64,000 nucleotides of DNA from Actinoplanes utahensis (GCF_016862455.1 NZ_BOMZ01000027.1:1-64000); one strand, 5' to 3'; shown: positions 1 through 8,801, numbered from the stretch's first letter. Notes: generated from the letters alone by a model not told the origin. Numbers and translations are program-made.

Positions 1-78
1 AGAAGCGCTATGCGGCCGGGTGGTCAGGAGAGCGGATCCGGTGCCGGGCGCCCGGTTCTCGCTGGAGCACGTCCGGTC

Positions 79-309
79 TCAGTCGGTCCAGCGGAGGAAA
101 CGGTCGAAGAGTTCGGAGGCGGGCGCGTGGGGCATGTCCCGGGCGGCCTCCTCGAGGTGTTCCCACATCAGCACCGCGAGATCGACCCGGCCGCGGTCGC
201 GCACCAGCTCGGAGCGGGCCGGATGACACGGCCAGGGGCGTCCGCACGAGCGGCAGTCCCAGGAGGGCCGGGCGGGGCTGTGCTCCGCCTGGTTCCCGCT
301 CTCGGTCAT
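79..309 (-). CDS. Small conserved actinobacterial Cys-motif protein
   Basis: A 76-residue protein of unknown function. The centre has a short cysteine cluster (WDCRSCGRPWPC, C-x2-C-x5-C) that could bind a metal, followed by a helical tail ending in a Trp-rich FLRWTD. Small proteins of this layout are common hypothetical genes in actinomycetes. I chose the ATG at 309 because GGAG lies 5 nt upstream. An in-frame ATG at 489 would add 60 low-complexity residues with no good ribosome site. No enzymatic function can be assigned. Confidence 0.65.
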   Translation of the reverse strand: MTESGNQAEHSPARPSWDCRSCGRPWPCHPARSELVRDRGRVDLAVLMWEHLEEAARDMPHAPASELFDRFLRWTD

Positions 310-900
310 GTCCGCTCCGCCCGGTCCCCGTGCTCGGCCGCCGTCGCCCGCACCCGCGTGTCCCACACATTGCGCGTGCATCGCGCACCGGTCAACCGCC
401 GAGGCCACCGGCTCGCCGGTCCGGGTGACCCCCGACCGGGCCATCGGTACTGGTCGTTCCGGCACAGTCACCGTCGGTCGATCGGCCACGGCCCACCGGT
501 CACGCGCGCGCCGTGTCCGGCCGGCACTTGTCCGGCGTCGTTTCGACGCTGCGCAACCTCCCTTTCACGACCAAAAGCCTTGCGGAGGTACGCCGAACCG
601 CAGCCCTCACCGATTCCGGGCATCCCCGGCGCCCACTGACCGGATCCGACAATGCCGACCGCACCCCGCCCGCCCTTGGTGCCGGTGTTCGGGTTCCGTG
701 GGGAGCCTTGAACGAGCCGGGAACCCGCCGGGCCGGATCCCGTCCGCCCTCGAGCGAACCGGGAAGCCGACGGGCCCGGAACCCGTCCGGCGCGAACGAG
801 TAGGCGGCGACGATGAGAGCGATGGGTGGATTTACGCCCTATATGTCCAGGTATTTGGAACCATGGGGAGACGAACAGCGCGCGGCACGAGGACGGTGAG
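310..900. other. 591-bp intergenic region without a convincing gene
   Basis: This gap separates the divergent genes starting at 309 (minus) and 901 (plus), so it must hold both promoters. The open frames through it are Arg/Pro-rich and look like GC-driven shadows. Around 712-789 there is a degenerate tandem duplication: a C-G-A-R-CCGGGAA-N-CCG core followed by CCCGTCCG occurs twice, about 43 nt apart. I see no RNA gene or clear operator. Confidence 0.4.
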
Positions 901-1734
901 ATGGCCTACGACGAGCACCCGGAGGTGGTGCACGAGGGTGGGTTGTACGCGTCCTCGACGGCCTCGACTCCGCAGCGGTCGGCGCAGCGGCGCAAGCAGG
1001 CCGTGGTCGGGATCATCGGGGTGGCGGCGGTGCTGGCGGGGGTGGGGTTCCTGGCGATCGAGCTGATGAGCGAGAGTCAGACTCGTCTTCCCGAGCCGGA
1101 GGCGGTGGCGCCGTTGACGACCGCGGCCACCACCGCGTCGGAGGGGGTGGAGGTGGAGCCTTCGGTGACCCGTACGCCGAAAGTCACGAAGCACGCCGCA
1201 CCCGTCGAACGCAGCCCGATGCCCACGCCTGCGGCGAGCCGTGAGGCGAGCCCGGATCCGGGTGCGGCGCGGGCCTCCGTCGCCATCAGTGAGCTGCTGG
1301 GAGACCGTGGCGAGATCACCGACCGGACGGAGGCGCTCGGCGACGGCACGATCCGGATCGTGAGCGCGCGGCGGGACCTGAGCGACGAGCGGCGGATGCT
1401 CCTCGCACGGGACGAGAGCGCGGACGAGAGCGCGGACGAGAGCGCGGACGAGAACGCGGACGAGAACGCGGACGAGAACGCGGACGAGAGCAAGGACGAG
1501 AGCAAGGACGAGAGCAAGGACGACGGCGAGGGCAAGGACGTGGGGCGTGGGGTCCGATGCGCGACCGGGATCCGGTACAGGTCGAGCCTGCCGTCCGCGG
1601 CTCCGGGGACGCTGTTGTGCTGGCGCATGTCGGCGCGCCGCAGCGTGATCACGATGACGTCGTCCACGGACGGCGGGTCACCGACCGCGGGCAGCATCGA
1701 CGCCATCGACCGCGAGTGGGCCCGCCTGGAGTGA
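901..1734 (+). CDS. One-TM exported protein with acidic tetrad repeats
   Basis: A 277-residue protein of unknown function with a paralog at 8938-9639. A basic cytoplasmic N-terminus (about 33 residues) precedes one membrane segment (about 36-57). A Thr/Pro/Ala-rich extracytoplasmic stretch follows, then a conserved C-terminal region. Both paralogs share an SAR-x-DL block, a C-terminal LLCWR motif and a final helix ending W-x-(R/K)-L. This copy alone carries nine acidic tetrads (DESA x3, DENA x3, DESK x3) at about residues 171-206. The ATG at 901 follows a GAGG/GTGAG Shine-Dalgarno, whereas the upstream in-frame start lacks one. It converges on the first S8 protease gene, with a hairpin between them. 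Confidence 0.75.
   Translation: MAYDEHPEVVHEGGLYASSTASTPQRSAQRRKQAVVGIIGVAAVLAGVGFLAIELMSESQTRLPEPEAVAPLTTAATTASEGVEVEPSVTRTPKVTKHAAPVERSPMPTPAASREASPDPGAARASVAISELLGDRGEITDRTEALGDGTIRIVSARRDLSDERRMLLARDESADESADESADENADENADENADESKDESKDESKDDGEGKDVGRGVRCATGIRYRSSLPSAAPGTLLCWRMSARRSVITMTSSTDGGSPTAGSIDAIDREWARLE
1411..1518 (+). repeat. Nine 12-nt tandem repeats coding acidic tetrads
   Basis: GACGAGAGCGCG is repeated three times, then GACGAGAACGCG three times, then GACGAGAGCAAG three times, all in frame. The units differ at only one or two positions, which indicates slippage-type expansion. The paralog at 8938 has no such block at the equivalent place. Confidence 0.95.
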
Positions 1735-1754
1735 ACGCGGAAAACCGGGGTGAC

Positions 1755-1796
1755 GCCGGAACCGCGACGGGATCGGAGGATCCCGCCGCGGCCGGC
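1755..1796. terminator. Bidirectional hairpin between convergent genes
   Basis: An interrupted inverted repeat, GCCGG-aa-CCGCG-a-CGGGATC, a GGAG loop, then GATCCCG-c-CGCGG-CCGGC. It gives about 17 bp of stem between the stop at 1734 and the opposing stop at 1810. There is no long T-tract, as is usual in actinomycetes. Confidence 0.6.
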
Positions 1797-1809
1797 GTGT
1801 GAGGTTTCG

Positions 1810-3729
1810 TCAGGCGACGATCGGGGCGCTGGTGATGCCGCCGATCCGGGTGCTGTCCGGGACGACGATGCGGTAGGTCTGGCCGGGCGTCACGCCGGTG
1901 AACGTCACGCGGGCGGAGGCGGTCGGGGCGGTGTAGGTGCCGACGGTCCGCCAGGTGCCGCCGACCCGCTGCTGGATCTCGGTGGCCTGGCCGGCGGCGC
2001 CGACGAGGGTGACGCCGAGCTGGCCGCGGGCGGCACGGGCGACGGTGACCGACGCCTTGACCCGGTAGCTGACCGGCGCCGAGGCGGCGCCGTCGGCCGT
2101 GGCCTTGAGGACGACCTGGTAGGAGGCGGTCGCCTTGCGGCCGACCTGGACGGTTCCGAGCATGCCGGTGGTGGTGTCGGTGCACGCCTCGGCAGCGCCG
2201 GCCTCGGTGACGCAGACCTCGACCTGCTTGCCGGCCTGCGCCTGGCCACCGGCCTTGACGGTGAACGTGGTGGACGTGGTGGCGCCGTAGGTGACCTCGG
2301 CCGTGGAGACGTTCGCGCTGATCTCCAGCTTGCCGGTCACCGGCGCGGGCGTGGTCGGGCTCGACGAGGCGGGCGGCGTCGCCGGGGCGGTCGTCACGGG
2401 AGCGGTGGTGGGAGCCGTCGTCGGCGCCTTGGTGGGGGCCGTGGTCGGCGCGGTGGTGGGAGCCGTGGTCGGCGCCTTGGTGGGAGCGGTGGTGGGAGCC
2501 GTGGTGGGCGGCGTGGTCACCGGGGCGACCGCGGCCAGCGCGGCGACCGGGTCGATCCGGCCGTAGCCGTAGTCGTTGTCGAAGCCCTTGGTGCCCAGGT
2601 CGACAGCGGTCTTCTCCAGGGCGGACTCGATCTGGTCCGGCGTGAGGGCCGGGTTGTACGCCTTGAGCAGCGCGGCGATCGCGGCGACGTGCGGCGCCGC
2701 CATCGAGGTGCCGCTCATCGTCTTGTACTGGGAGCCCAGGTTGGCCGGGTACGCGCTCATGATGTTGGTGCCGGGCGCGGCGATGTCGACGTAGGAGCCG
2801 GCGTTCGAGTAGACGCCGTACTTGTCGGCCGAGTCGGTCGCGGCGACGGCGACGACACCCTCGTCGGCTCCCGGGTACGCGGTCGGGCTGCCCTGCTGGC
2901 GGCTGTTGCCGGCCGCGGCGATGACGGTGACGCCCTTGCTGCGGGCGTACTTGACGGCGTTGCTGACCGCGGTGACCTTGGTGGTGCCGCCCAGCGACAT
3001 GTTGATCACCTGGGCGCCGTGGTCGGCGGCCCAGATGATGCCCTCGGCGGTGTCGGACATGTTGCCGCTGCCCTCGTCGGACAGCACCTTCACCGGCATG
3101 ATCTTGGCGTGCGGCGCGAAGCCGGAGACGCCCACGCCGTTGCCGGTGACCGCGGCCACGGTGCCGGCCACGTGCGTGCCGTGCCCGTGCCCGTCGGTGG
3201 TCATGCCCGCCCGGTCGGCGATCGCGTCGTAACCGCTGACCATGTTGGCTTTGAGGTCGGCGTGCGTGGCGTCCACACCGCTGTCGATGACCGCGACGGT
3301 GACGCCGGCGCCCGTCGACTTCTGCCAGGCCTCGGTGGTGCGCAGCTTGCCGAAGTCCCACTGCTGCGACCGGTACGGGTCGGTGCCGGTGGGCACGTCG
3401 AGCGCGTACACCTTGGCGTCCATCTCGACACCGACCGCCCCCGCGGCCTGCTGCGCGTCCTTGACCAGCTTGATCGCGGCAGTCTTGTCGGTCGCCTCCC
3501 GCACGGTGACGACGGGCTTGCCGTCCTTGCCGACCGTGGTGCTGACGACCCGCGCCGGCTGGGCCTCGGTGACGACCGCCGGAACAATCTGCTCCGGAGC
3601 GTCGGTCAGGCCGTAGGTCACCGGGGTCCAGTCCGCGCTGCCGGTGGGCAGAGCGAACACACCGACAGCGGCGAGCGCACCCGCGGCGACGGCACCGACG
3701 GCGAACTTACGGATCTGAACCTGCTTCAA
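1810..3729 (-). CDS. Secreted S8 (subtilisin-family) serine protease 1
   Basis: A 639-residue exported protease. An N-terminal hydrophobic signal (about 8-28) is followed by an inhibitor-like propeptide (about 30-125) and the S8 domain (about 130-400). The triad is Asp149 (VIDSGVD), His186 (HGTHVAGT) and Ser342 (GTSMAAPH), with oxyanion Asn275. A Thr/Ala/Pro/Lys linker (about 400-455) leads to a C-terminal module with a Cys pair (EVCV...EACT), shared with the paralogs at 3823 and 17053. The start is taken as TTG at 3729: GGAGG lies 7 nt upstream, and the paralog's ATG aligns here. The in-frame ATG at 3759 would place that ribosome site inside the gene. Its position beside the second S8 gene suggests recent tandem duplication. 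Substrate unknown. Confidence 0.92.
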   Translation of the reverse strand: MKQVQIRKFAVGAVAAGALAAVGVFALPTGSADWTPVTYGLTDAPEQIVPAVVTEAQPARVVSTTVGKDGKPVVTVREATDKTAAIKLVKDAQQAAGAVGVEMDAKVYALDVPTGTDPYRSQQWDFGKLRTTEAWQKSTGAGVTVAVIDSGVDATHADLKANMVSGYDAIADRAGMTTDGHGHGTHVAGTVAAVTGNGVGVSGFAPHAKIMPVKVLSDEGSGNMSDTAEGIIWAADHGAQVINMSLGGTTKVTAVSNAVKYARSKGVTVIAAAGNSRQQGSPTAYPGADEGVVAVAATDSADKYGVYSNAGSYVDIAAPGTNIMSAYPANLGSQYKTMSGTSMAAPHVAAIAALLKAYNPALTPDQIESALEKTAVDLGTKGFDNDYGYGRIDPVAALAAVAPVTTPPTTAPTTAPTKAPTTAPTTAPTTAPTKAPTTAPTTAPVTTAPATPPASSSPTTPAPVTGKLEISANVSTAEVTYGATTSTTFTVKAGGQAQAGKQVEVCVTEAGAAEACTDTTTGMLGTVQVGRKATASYQVVLKATADGAASAPVSYRVKASVTVARAARGQLGVTLVGAAGQATEIQQRVGGTWRTVGTYTAPTASARVTFTGVTPGQTYRIVVPDSTRIGGITSAPIVA

Positions 3730-3822
3730 AGTATTTCCTCCCCCTCGGAACGACTTCATAAGATTCGCGGGGCAGAGTTGTGGATCCAGTTGTCGGACTG
3801 TTGCTCGTCAGTTGTGGATGTA

Positions 3823-5805
3823 TCAGGCGGTCACCGGGGTGCTGGTGACCCCGAGGACGGCGGTGGTGTCGGCGACGACGACCCGGTACTGCCGGCCGCC
3901 GGTCGCGCCGCCGATGGTCGCCTTGGCGACCGCGGGGTACTCCAGGACGGTCTGCCACACCCGGTTGGCGTACTGCTGGACCTGCACGTTCTGGCCGCTC
4001 GCGCCGTTGACGGTCACCGTGAGCACGCCCTTGCCGGCCCGCTGGACGGTCGCCTGGGCCCGCGCGGTCCAGGTGGCGGCCGGCGAGGTCGCGGCGCTGG
4101 TCGTGCCGGTCTCGGACATCTTCACGAAGACCTGAAAACCGGCTTTCGCGGTACGGGGTACGAGCACCGTCCCGGCCGCGGTCGTCGTGGCCGCCGTGCA
4201 GGCGGCGGGGGCGCCCGCCTCGGCCAGGCAGACCTCCACCGGCTTGCCGGTCCACGCCTTGCCGGCCACCCGGACGGTGAACGTGGTCGACGTCGCCGAG
4301 CCGTAGACGACCTCACGCGCCGTGACGTTGGTGGTGATCAGGGGGTTCAGTTTCGGCGCGCTGGGGCTCGTCGTGACCGGCGCGCTGGTCGTGGGAGCCG
4401 TCGTGGGTGCGCTGGTGGCAGGCGCGCTGGTGGTGGGCGTGATCGTGGGCGTACCGGTGGTGGGCGCGGTCGTCGGGGCCTTGGTCGGGGCGGTCGTGGC
4501 CGGAGCGGTCGTGGCCGGAGCGGTCGTGGCCGGAGCGGTCGTGGCCGGGGCGGTCGTCGGGGCCTTGGCCGGGGCCGTCGTGGCCGGTGTCGTGGGGGCG
4601 GGGGCGACCGCGGCCAGGGCGGCCACCGCGTCGATCCGCCCGTACCCGTAGTCGTTGTCGAACCCGGAGGCGCCCAGGTCGACCGCCGACCGCTCCAGGG
4701 CCGCCTCGATCTGGTCCGGCGTCGTCGCCGGCTGATAGGCCTTGAGCAGCGCGGCGACCGCCGCGACGTGCGGCGAGGCCATGGAGGTGCCGTTCAGGGA
4801 GGCGTACGCCCTGCCGAGCGCCGTCGGGTACGTGCTGATGATGCCGCTGCCGGGCGCGGCCACGTCCACGTAGCTGCCCCGGTTGGAGTAGGAGGCGAAC
4901 CTGTCGGCGGAGTCGGTCGCCGCCACCGCGATGACACCCTCGTCCGCACCCGGGTAGGAGGTCGGGCTGCCGGACGTCCGCTCGTTGCCGGCCGCCGCGA
5001 TCACCGTGACACCCTTGCTGCGCGCGTACTTGACCGCATTGCTGACCGCGGTGACCTTCGTCGGCCCGCCCAGCGACATGTTGATCACCTGGGCGCCGTT
5101 GTCGGCCGCCCAGATGATGCCCTCCGCGGTGTCCGAGGAGTAGCCGCTGCCGTTGTCGGCGAGAACCTTCACCGGCAGGATCCGCACGTCCGGCGCGATC
5201 CCGGTGACCCCGACGTCGTTGCCGGTGACGGCCGCGATCGTGCCCGCCACATGGGTGCCGTGGCCGTTGCCGTCCCGGCTGGCACCGGCCCGGTTGGTCG
5301 TCGCGTCGTAACCGCTGAGCACGTTCGCCGCGAGATCCGGGTGCCGGGGGTCGACCCCGGTGTCGATCACCGCGACCTTGATCCCGGCGCCTGTCGACTT
5401 CTGCCAGGCCTCGACCGTGCGCATCTTCGCGATGTCCCACTGCTGCGACCGGTAGGGGTCGGAGCCGGTGGGGACGCCGAGCGCGTACACCGGCGCGTCG
5501 ATCTCGACGCTCACCGTGTCCTTCGCCTTCTGCGCCTTCTCGACGAGTTTCACCGCGGACGCCTTGTCGGTCGCCTCCGCCACGGTGACGACCGGCTTGC
5601 CGTCCGCGCCGACAGTGGTGCTGAGGACCCGCGCGGGCTGCGCCTCCGTGACGGTCGCCGGAACCAGGTCCTCCGGCTTCTGCGCCAGCCCGTAGGTCAC
5701 CGGCTGCCAATCGTCGCTGCCGGTCGGCAGCACGAAGACCCCCACCGCGGCGAGCGCACCCGCCGCCACCGCCCCGGCAGCGAATCGAACCAGCTGAACC
5801 CTCAT
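3823..5805 (-). CDS. Secreted S8 (subtilisin-family) serine protease 2
   Basis: A 660-residue paralog of the neighbouring protease with the same architecture: signal segment (about 5-25), propeptide, S8 domain, Thr/Pro linker and C-terminal Cys-pair module. The catalytic residues are Asp148 (VIDTGVD), His185 (HGTHVAGT) and Ser341 (GTSMASPH). The linker contains ATTAP units encoded by an almost perfect 15-nt tandem repeat at 4491-4550. The ATG at 5805 has GGAGGG about 9 nt upstream. It is transcribed in the same direction as the first S8 gene with a 93-bp gap (3730-3822), so the two may be co-transcribed or each have its own promoter. It is presumably secreted and self-maturing; substrate unknown. 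Confidence 0.92.
   Translation of the reverse strand: MRVQLVRFAAGAVAAGALAAVGVFVLPTGSDDWQPVTYGLAQKPEDLVPATVTEAQPARVLSTTVGADGKPVVTVAEATDKASAVKLVEKAQKAKDTVSVEIDAPVYALGVPTGSDPYRSQQWDIAKMRTVEAWQKSTGAGIKVAVIDTGVDPRHPDLAANVLSGYDATTNRAGASRDGNGHGTHVAGTIAAVTGNDVGVTGIAPDVRILPVKVLADNGSGYSSDTAEGIIWAADNGAQVINMSLGGPTKVTAVSNAVKYARSKGVTVIAAAGNERTSGSPTSYPGADEGVIAVAATDSADRFASYSNRGSYVDVAAPGSGIISTYPTALGRAYASLNGTSMASPHVAAVAALLKAYQPATTPDQIEAALERSAVDLGASGFDNDYGYGRIDAVAALAAVAPAPTTPATTAPAKAPTTAPATTAPATTAPATTAPATTAPTKAPTTAPTTGTPTITPTTSAPATSAPTTAPTTSAPVTTSPSAPKLNPLITTNVTAREVVYGSATSTTFTVRVAGKAWTGKPVEVCLAEAGAPAACTAATTTAAGTVLVPRTAKAGFQVFVKMSETGTTSAATSPAATWTARAQATVQRAGKGVLTVTVNGASGQNVQVQQYANRVWQTVLEYPAVAKATIGGATGGRQYRVVVADTTAVLGVTSTPVTA
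4491..4550 (-). repeat. Four 15-nt tandem repeats in the S8 linker
   Basis: CGGTCGTGGCCGGAG is repeated four times without gaps; the last unit has one mismatch. On the coding strand each unit encodes ATTAP. Near identity at DNA level indicates recent expansion of the protease's flexible linker. Confidence 0.9.
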
Positions 5806-5890
5806 CGTGGAAGCCCTCCCGTTGGCGATCGGGGAAGAGCATCGGCGGCGCCCCGCGGCGGCGGATCCTTTCCCGGGTTGCCACTCGGTA

Positions 5891-5960
5891 GCGGTTCAGG
5901 GTCCCCTTTCGCGGGTCGCCGCGAGAGGCGGCTCAGGGTGCCCTTTCGCAGGTCGCCACG
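5891..5960. repeat. Degenerate 33-bp direct repeat in an intergenic gap
   Basis: Two copies (5891-5923 and 5928-5960, offset 37 bp) match at about 29 of 33 positions around a TCAGGGT-N-CCCTTTCGC core. A partial third start (GACGGTTCAGG) follows at about 5965. The repeat lies upstream of the second S8 gene and downstream of the TIG gene. Function unknown; it could be a protein-binding array or plain duplication. Confidence 0.6.
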
Positions 5961-6027
5961 GGATGACGGTTCAGGCTCTGGACAGCGAGCGGCCCGGCGC
6001 CTTCACGGTCGCCGGGCCTATGTTCGA

Positions 6028-6083
6028 TACGCCGGATTCAGTGGCGTACGCCGGATTCAGTTGTTCGGTACGCCGGGTTCAGT
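6028..6083. repeat. Three direct repeats overlapping a stop codon
   Basis: TACGCCGGATTCAGT occurs at 6028-6042 and 6047-6061, and with one mismatch at 6069-6083 (spacings 19 and 22 bp). The third copy overlaps the stop codon (6079-6081) of the TIG-domain gene, so the 3' end of that gene has been duplicated outward. Confidence 0.85.
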
Positions 6084-7323
6084 AGGGCGCCACGACGAAC
6101 ACCGCGCCGGTGCTCACGACCGTCGGCGCCGCGGCCACCCCGGCACTGGTGCTGCCGTCCTCGACGACCGTGAGGATGTAGGCGCCCTCCGGGATCGGGG
6201 TGTCGTCGACGACCGCGCTGTTCGCCGGGCTCAGCTTGTCCTCGGAGAGGTCGAGCGTGCAGACCAGCTCGGTGTCGCTGAGCACCACCGCGTCCCGGCA
6301 TTCGGCGACACCCCGGTTGGTAGCCGAGGCGTAGGCGCCGCTGACCAGGAACACGTGCGCGTAATCGCTCGTCGGATCCCCTCCCGGCGGCCCGAAGTCG
6401 AGCCGGTTGAAGCCGACCCCGCGGATGTCGACGGTCACCATGCGGCCCGCCGGGCTGCTGCCGGGCGAGATCGTGATGCCGTTGGTGTAGGCGAAGAGGA
6501 TCGGCGAGTCGTCGGTCAACGGGTCGTTGTCCGGGTCGAGGCTGCCGACCGTGCCGCCGGCAGCGGTCACCTCGACCTGCAGGTTCGCGCTCGGCACCCG
6601 CGGCGCGGTGATCCCGGTGAGGCTGTTGCCGTTCGCGGCGAGCTTGACGTCGGTCAGCGGCGTGCCCCCGATCGTGACGCTCACCGGTCCCGTGCCGAAC
6701 CCGACACCGTTCACGGTGACCAGCTGCCCACCGGCTGCCGGGCTGGTCGCCGGGAGGATCGAGGTGATCTTGGGTCGCGCGACCAGGGTGTAGGGAGCCG
6801 AGGCCAGCAGAGTGCTGCTGTCCGTGGAGTCGCTGTCATAGACGCAGACGTTCCACTTCGCCATCGTCTGGGCGGCCGCCAGCACCAGTCCACCGGTGTT
6901 GATGCCGTTGCCCTGCGGATAGGACCCGGACGGAACCTCGAACGCGACCCTGTTGTACGACACCCGCTTCACATCAGCGGGATCGACCGTCACCACTCCC
7001 GCGGTCGTGGTGGTGCCGGTGGCGACGATCTGGGTGACCGGCCGCGCCGTCGCGTTGCAGACCGGCGTGGCGGCCCCGACGAATTGGAATTGAACCGTCG
7101 GGACCGTGCCCGCCGCGATCGGAATCGGAACGGCGGAACTCGGCGTGATCACGCCGACGACGAGGTTTCCACCACCGCTCGGGCCACCCGGACTGCTGAG
7201 CGTCATCGGTAACGGAGCGGCCTGCGCCGGAGCCGCCGCGGCGACCACGACGAGAGCCGATGCGGCGGCAGAGATCAGGGCGGTTCCCGCCGCCCGGAAG
7301 AACGGATGTTGCGACTTGGCCAT
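6079..7323 (-). CDS. Secreted TIG/IPT-domain protein A
   Basis: A 414-residue exported protein. It has a Sec-type signal (about 1-36, ending AQAA) and beta-rich repeats typical of TIG/IPT immunoglobulin-like folds, for example ITSILPATSPAAGGQLVTVNG followed by GFGTG near residues 182-210. The C-terminal domain contains three Cys (for example AECRD and LVCTLDL) and ends SSTGAVF-like VVAPY. That C-terminal region aligns with protein C (9759-11621), which ends SGSTFTVADF, so the two are paralogs. TIG domains act in surface adhesion or carbohydrate/protein binding, but no ligand can be deduced. It is divergent from the TIG gene at 7659 and stands next to the S8 pair, so it could be a substrate or partner of those proteases (inference). 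Confidence 0.8.
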   Translation of the reverse strand: MAKSQHPFFRAAGTALISAAASALVVVAAAAPAQAAPLPMTLSSPGGPSGGGNLVVGVITPSSAVPIPIAAGTVPTVQFQFVGAATPVCNATARPVTQIVATGTTTTAGVVTVDPADVKRVSYNRVAFEVPSGSYPQGNGINTGGLVLAAAQTMAKWNVCVYDSDSTDSSTLLASAPYTLVARPKITSILPATSPAAGGQLVTVNGVGFGTGPVSVTIGGTPLTDVKLAANGNSLTGITAPRVPSANLQVEVTAAGGTVGSLDPDNDPLTDDSPILFAYTNGITISPGSSPAGRMVTVDIRGVGFNRLDFGPPGGDPTSDYAHVFLVSGAYASATNRGVAECRDAVVLSDTELVCTLDLSEDKLSPANSAVVDDTPIPEGAYILTVVEDGSTSAGVAAAPTVVSTGAVFVVAPY

Positions 7324-7658
7324 CGGTATTCACTCCTTGGAAACGGCATCGGGAAGGAGCGTAACGACGCGCCGCCCTTTCTTGCCGAGAGCGCGAGAAT
7401 AGGCCGTTCACCGATGTTCTCGGCCCATTCGTGATACGCGGGAAAGTAAATGACCGGCGTTGATTCTGGTGCCGCCGGGACGGAAGGAACCCACGACTAC
7501 TTTTGGTTACCACAGCGGCAGGTGTTTCTCCCTTAAAACGTGGCAAACCGTGCTCGGCAGCAAACGTCGCTGGCTAGTCTGAATTCACTCTCAGTCACGC
7601 CGGTGCATGACTCAGCCACCGCAAGGACTGCCGTTTCAGCATGGAAGGACTCGTCCCA
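7324..7658. promoter_or_regulatory. Divergent promoter region between two TIG genes
   Basis: This 335-bp gap separates the starts at 7323 (minus) and 7659 (plus) and must drive both genes. It is more AT-rich than its surroundings (for example about 7410-7460 and 7500-7545). TAGTCT at about 7576 is a possible -10 for the plus gene, but I find no convincing -35. No palindromic operator was recognised. Confidence 0.4.
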
Positions 7659-8741
7659 ATGCCGCTTCTCTCATCGAGGCGTCGACGCAGGGCGGCCGCC
7701 GTAGGTGCCGCAGCTGGCCTCGTGGTAAGCGCAACGCTCGCAGGCTCCCCGGCGTACGCCGAGGCCAAGTACGGCGTCACACTCACGGCCGTGAGCCCCA
7801 CGAAGCTCGCCGCCGGCCTGGCGAACCGGGTCGTCACCCTCACCGGCACCAACTTCGACGAGGACCAGATCCTCAGCATCGACCTCGGCGCCGACGCCGA
7901 CTGCCAGGCGCTCACCAGCTATGTGGTGACCAGCGCGACCAGCATCGCCGTCAAGACTCCGACCGGTGGCTGCGACGCCGGAGCAGCCGCGCCGGTCACC
8001 ATCAACCAGACGGAGACCGGCGAGGTCGTCAAGACCGGCGCGATCACCTTCGTGGATCCGCCCACCATCACGGCCTCCAACCCGATCTCCACCGAGAACA
8101 GCGCGGCGCTCGACGCCGCGGACCGGGTGACCAAGCTGAGCACCACCGGCGGGCAGGTGATCCGGATCAAGGCAGGCAGCGGCACCACGTTCACCGGGCA
8201 GTCGGGCGCGGCGCTCTCCGGCACTTTCGGCGGCAAGGCGCTGACCACCGTGGGCTTCCTGGACAACGCCGGCGCCCCGCAGCTGGCCTCGGCCGCCGGT
8301 AACGCCGGCAACTACTGGATCGCGCGGACCGGCACCGGCCTGTCGGCGGCGAGCAACACCCTCACCATCAACCTGAACGGCGTCTCGAAGACCTTCTCCT
8401 CCGCCGACACCGGGCTCACCATCGCGCCCATCCCGACGGTCACGTCGCTGGACGTCACGTCGGGCAAGGCGAAGACCGCCACCACTGTCAAGATCACCGG
8501 CACCAACTTCACCGCCACGGCGGCCGACTGGCGGGTCGAGTTCTGCGGCGAGGACGTGACGCCCAGCGCCGCGACCACCACGCAGCTGACGGTGACCACA
8601 CCCGCCACCATCGGTGACGAGGTCGGCTTCCCGGACACCGTCTGGGAGGGCGTCTGCCCGGTCCGGGTCTACCCGGCGGCTACTCCGGCCAACATCAGCC
8701 CGGTCAGCCCCGGCAGCTTCTTCACCTACCTCACCACCTGA
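7659..8741 (+). CDS. Secreted TIG/IPT-domain protein B
   Basis: A 360-residue exported protein. The N-terminus is strongly basic (RRRRRAAA), followed by a hydrophobic core and a likely cleavage site after SPAYA at about residue 35. Two clear TIG/IPT modules are visible: one starts LTAVSPTKLAAG with TLTGTNFDE just after the signal, and one near residue 260 has KITGTNFTA. A Cys-containing beta domain closes the protein. The ATG at 7659 follows AAGGA at a normal distance, making it a better start than the ATG at 7641. A strong terminator hairpin follows. Function is probably structural or adhesive at the cell or spore surface; no catalytic motif was seen. Confidence 0.8.
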   Translation: MPLLSSRRRRRAAAVGAAAGLVVSATLAGSPAYAEAKYGVTLTAVSPTKLAAGLANRVVTLTGTNFDEDQILSIDLGADADCQALTSYVVTSATSIAVKTPTGGCDAGAAAPVTINQTETGEVVKTGAITFVDPPTITASNPISTENSAALDAADRVTKLSTTGGQVIRIKAGSGTTFTGQSGAALSGTFGGKALTTVGFLDNAGAPQLASAAGNAGNYWIARTGTGLSAASNTLTINLNGVSKTFSSADTGLTIAPIPTVTSLDVTSGKAKTATTVKITGTNFTATAADWRVEFCGEDVTPSAATTTQLTVTTPATIGDEVGFPDTVWEGVCPVRVYPAATPANISPVSPGSFFTYLTT

Positions 8742-8756
8742 GTCTCATCCTGCTCG

Positions 8757-8801
8757 AAAAGGAGAGGCCGGCGCTCGCATCGAGCGCCGGCCTCTCCTTT
8801 T
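8757..8801 (+). terminator. Strong intrinsic terminator
   Basis: A perfect 21-bp inverted repeat (left arm 8757-8777, right arm 8781-8801) with a 3-nt CAT loop, ending in TTTTGT. It lies 15 nt after the stop of TIG protein B. Confidence 0.9.

Noticed and set aside
310..489. Longer N-terminus for the first small gene (ATG at 489)
   Set aside because: The extra 60 residues are low complexity and no ribosome site precedes 489, while GGAG precedes 309.
3770..3822. DnaA boxes or replication origin
   Set aside because: Two TTGTGGAT motifs occur, but they do not match the actinobacterial TTGTCCACA box in number or spacing, and no replication genes are near.
1750..7212. Plus-strand open frame of 1820 codons
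   Set aside because: It runs antisense through two S8 proteases and a TIG protein and is Gly/Arg/Asp-rich. It is a GC-driven shadow with no motifs or ribosome site.
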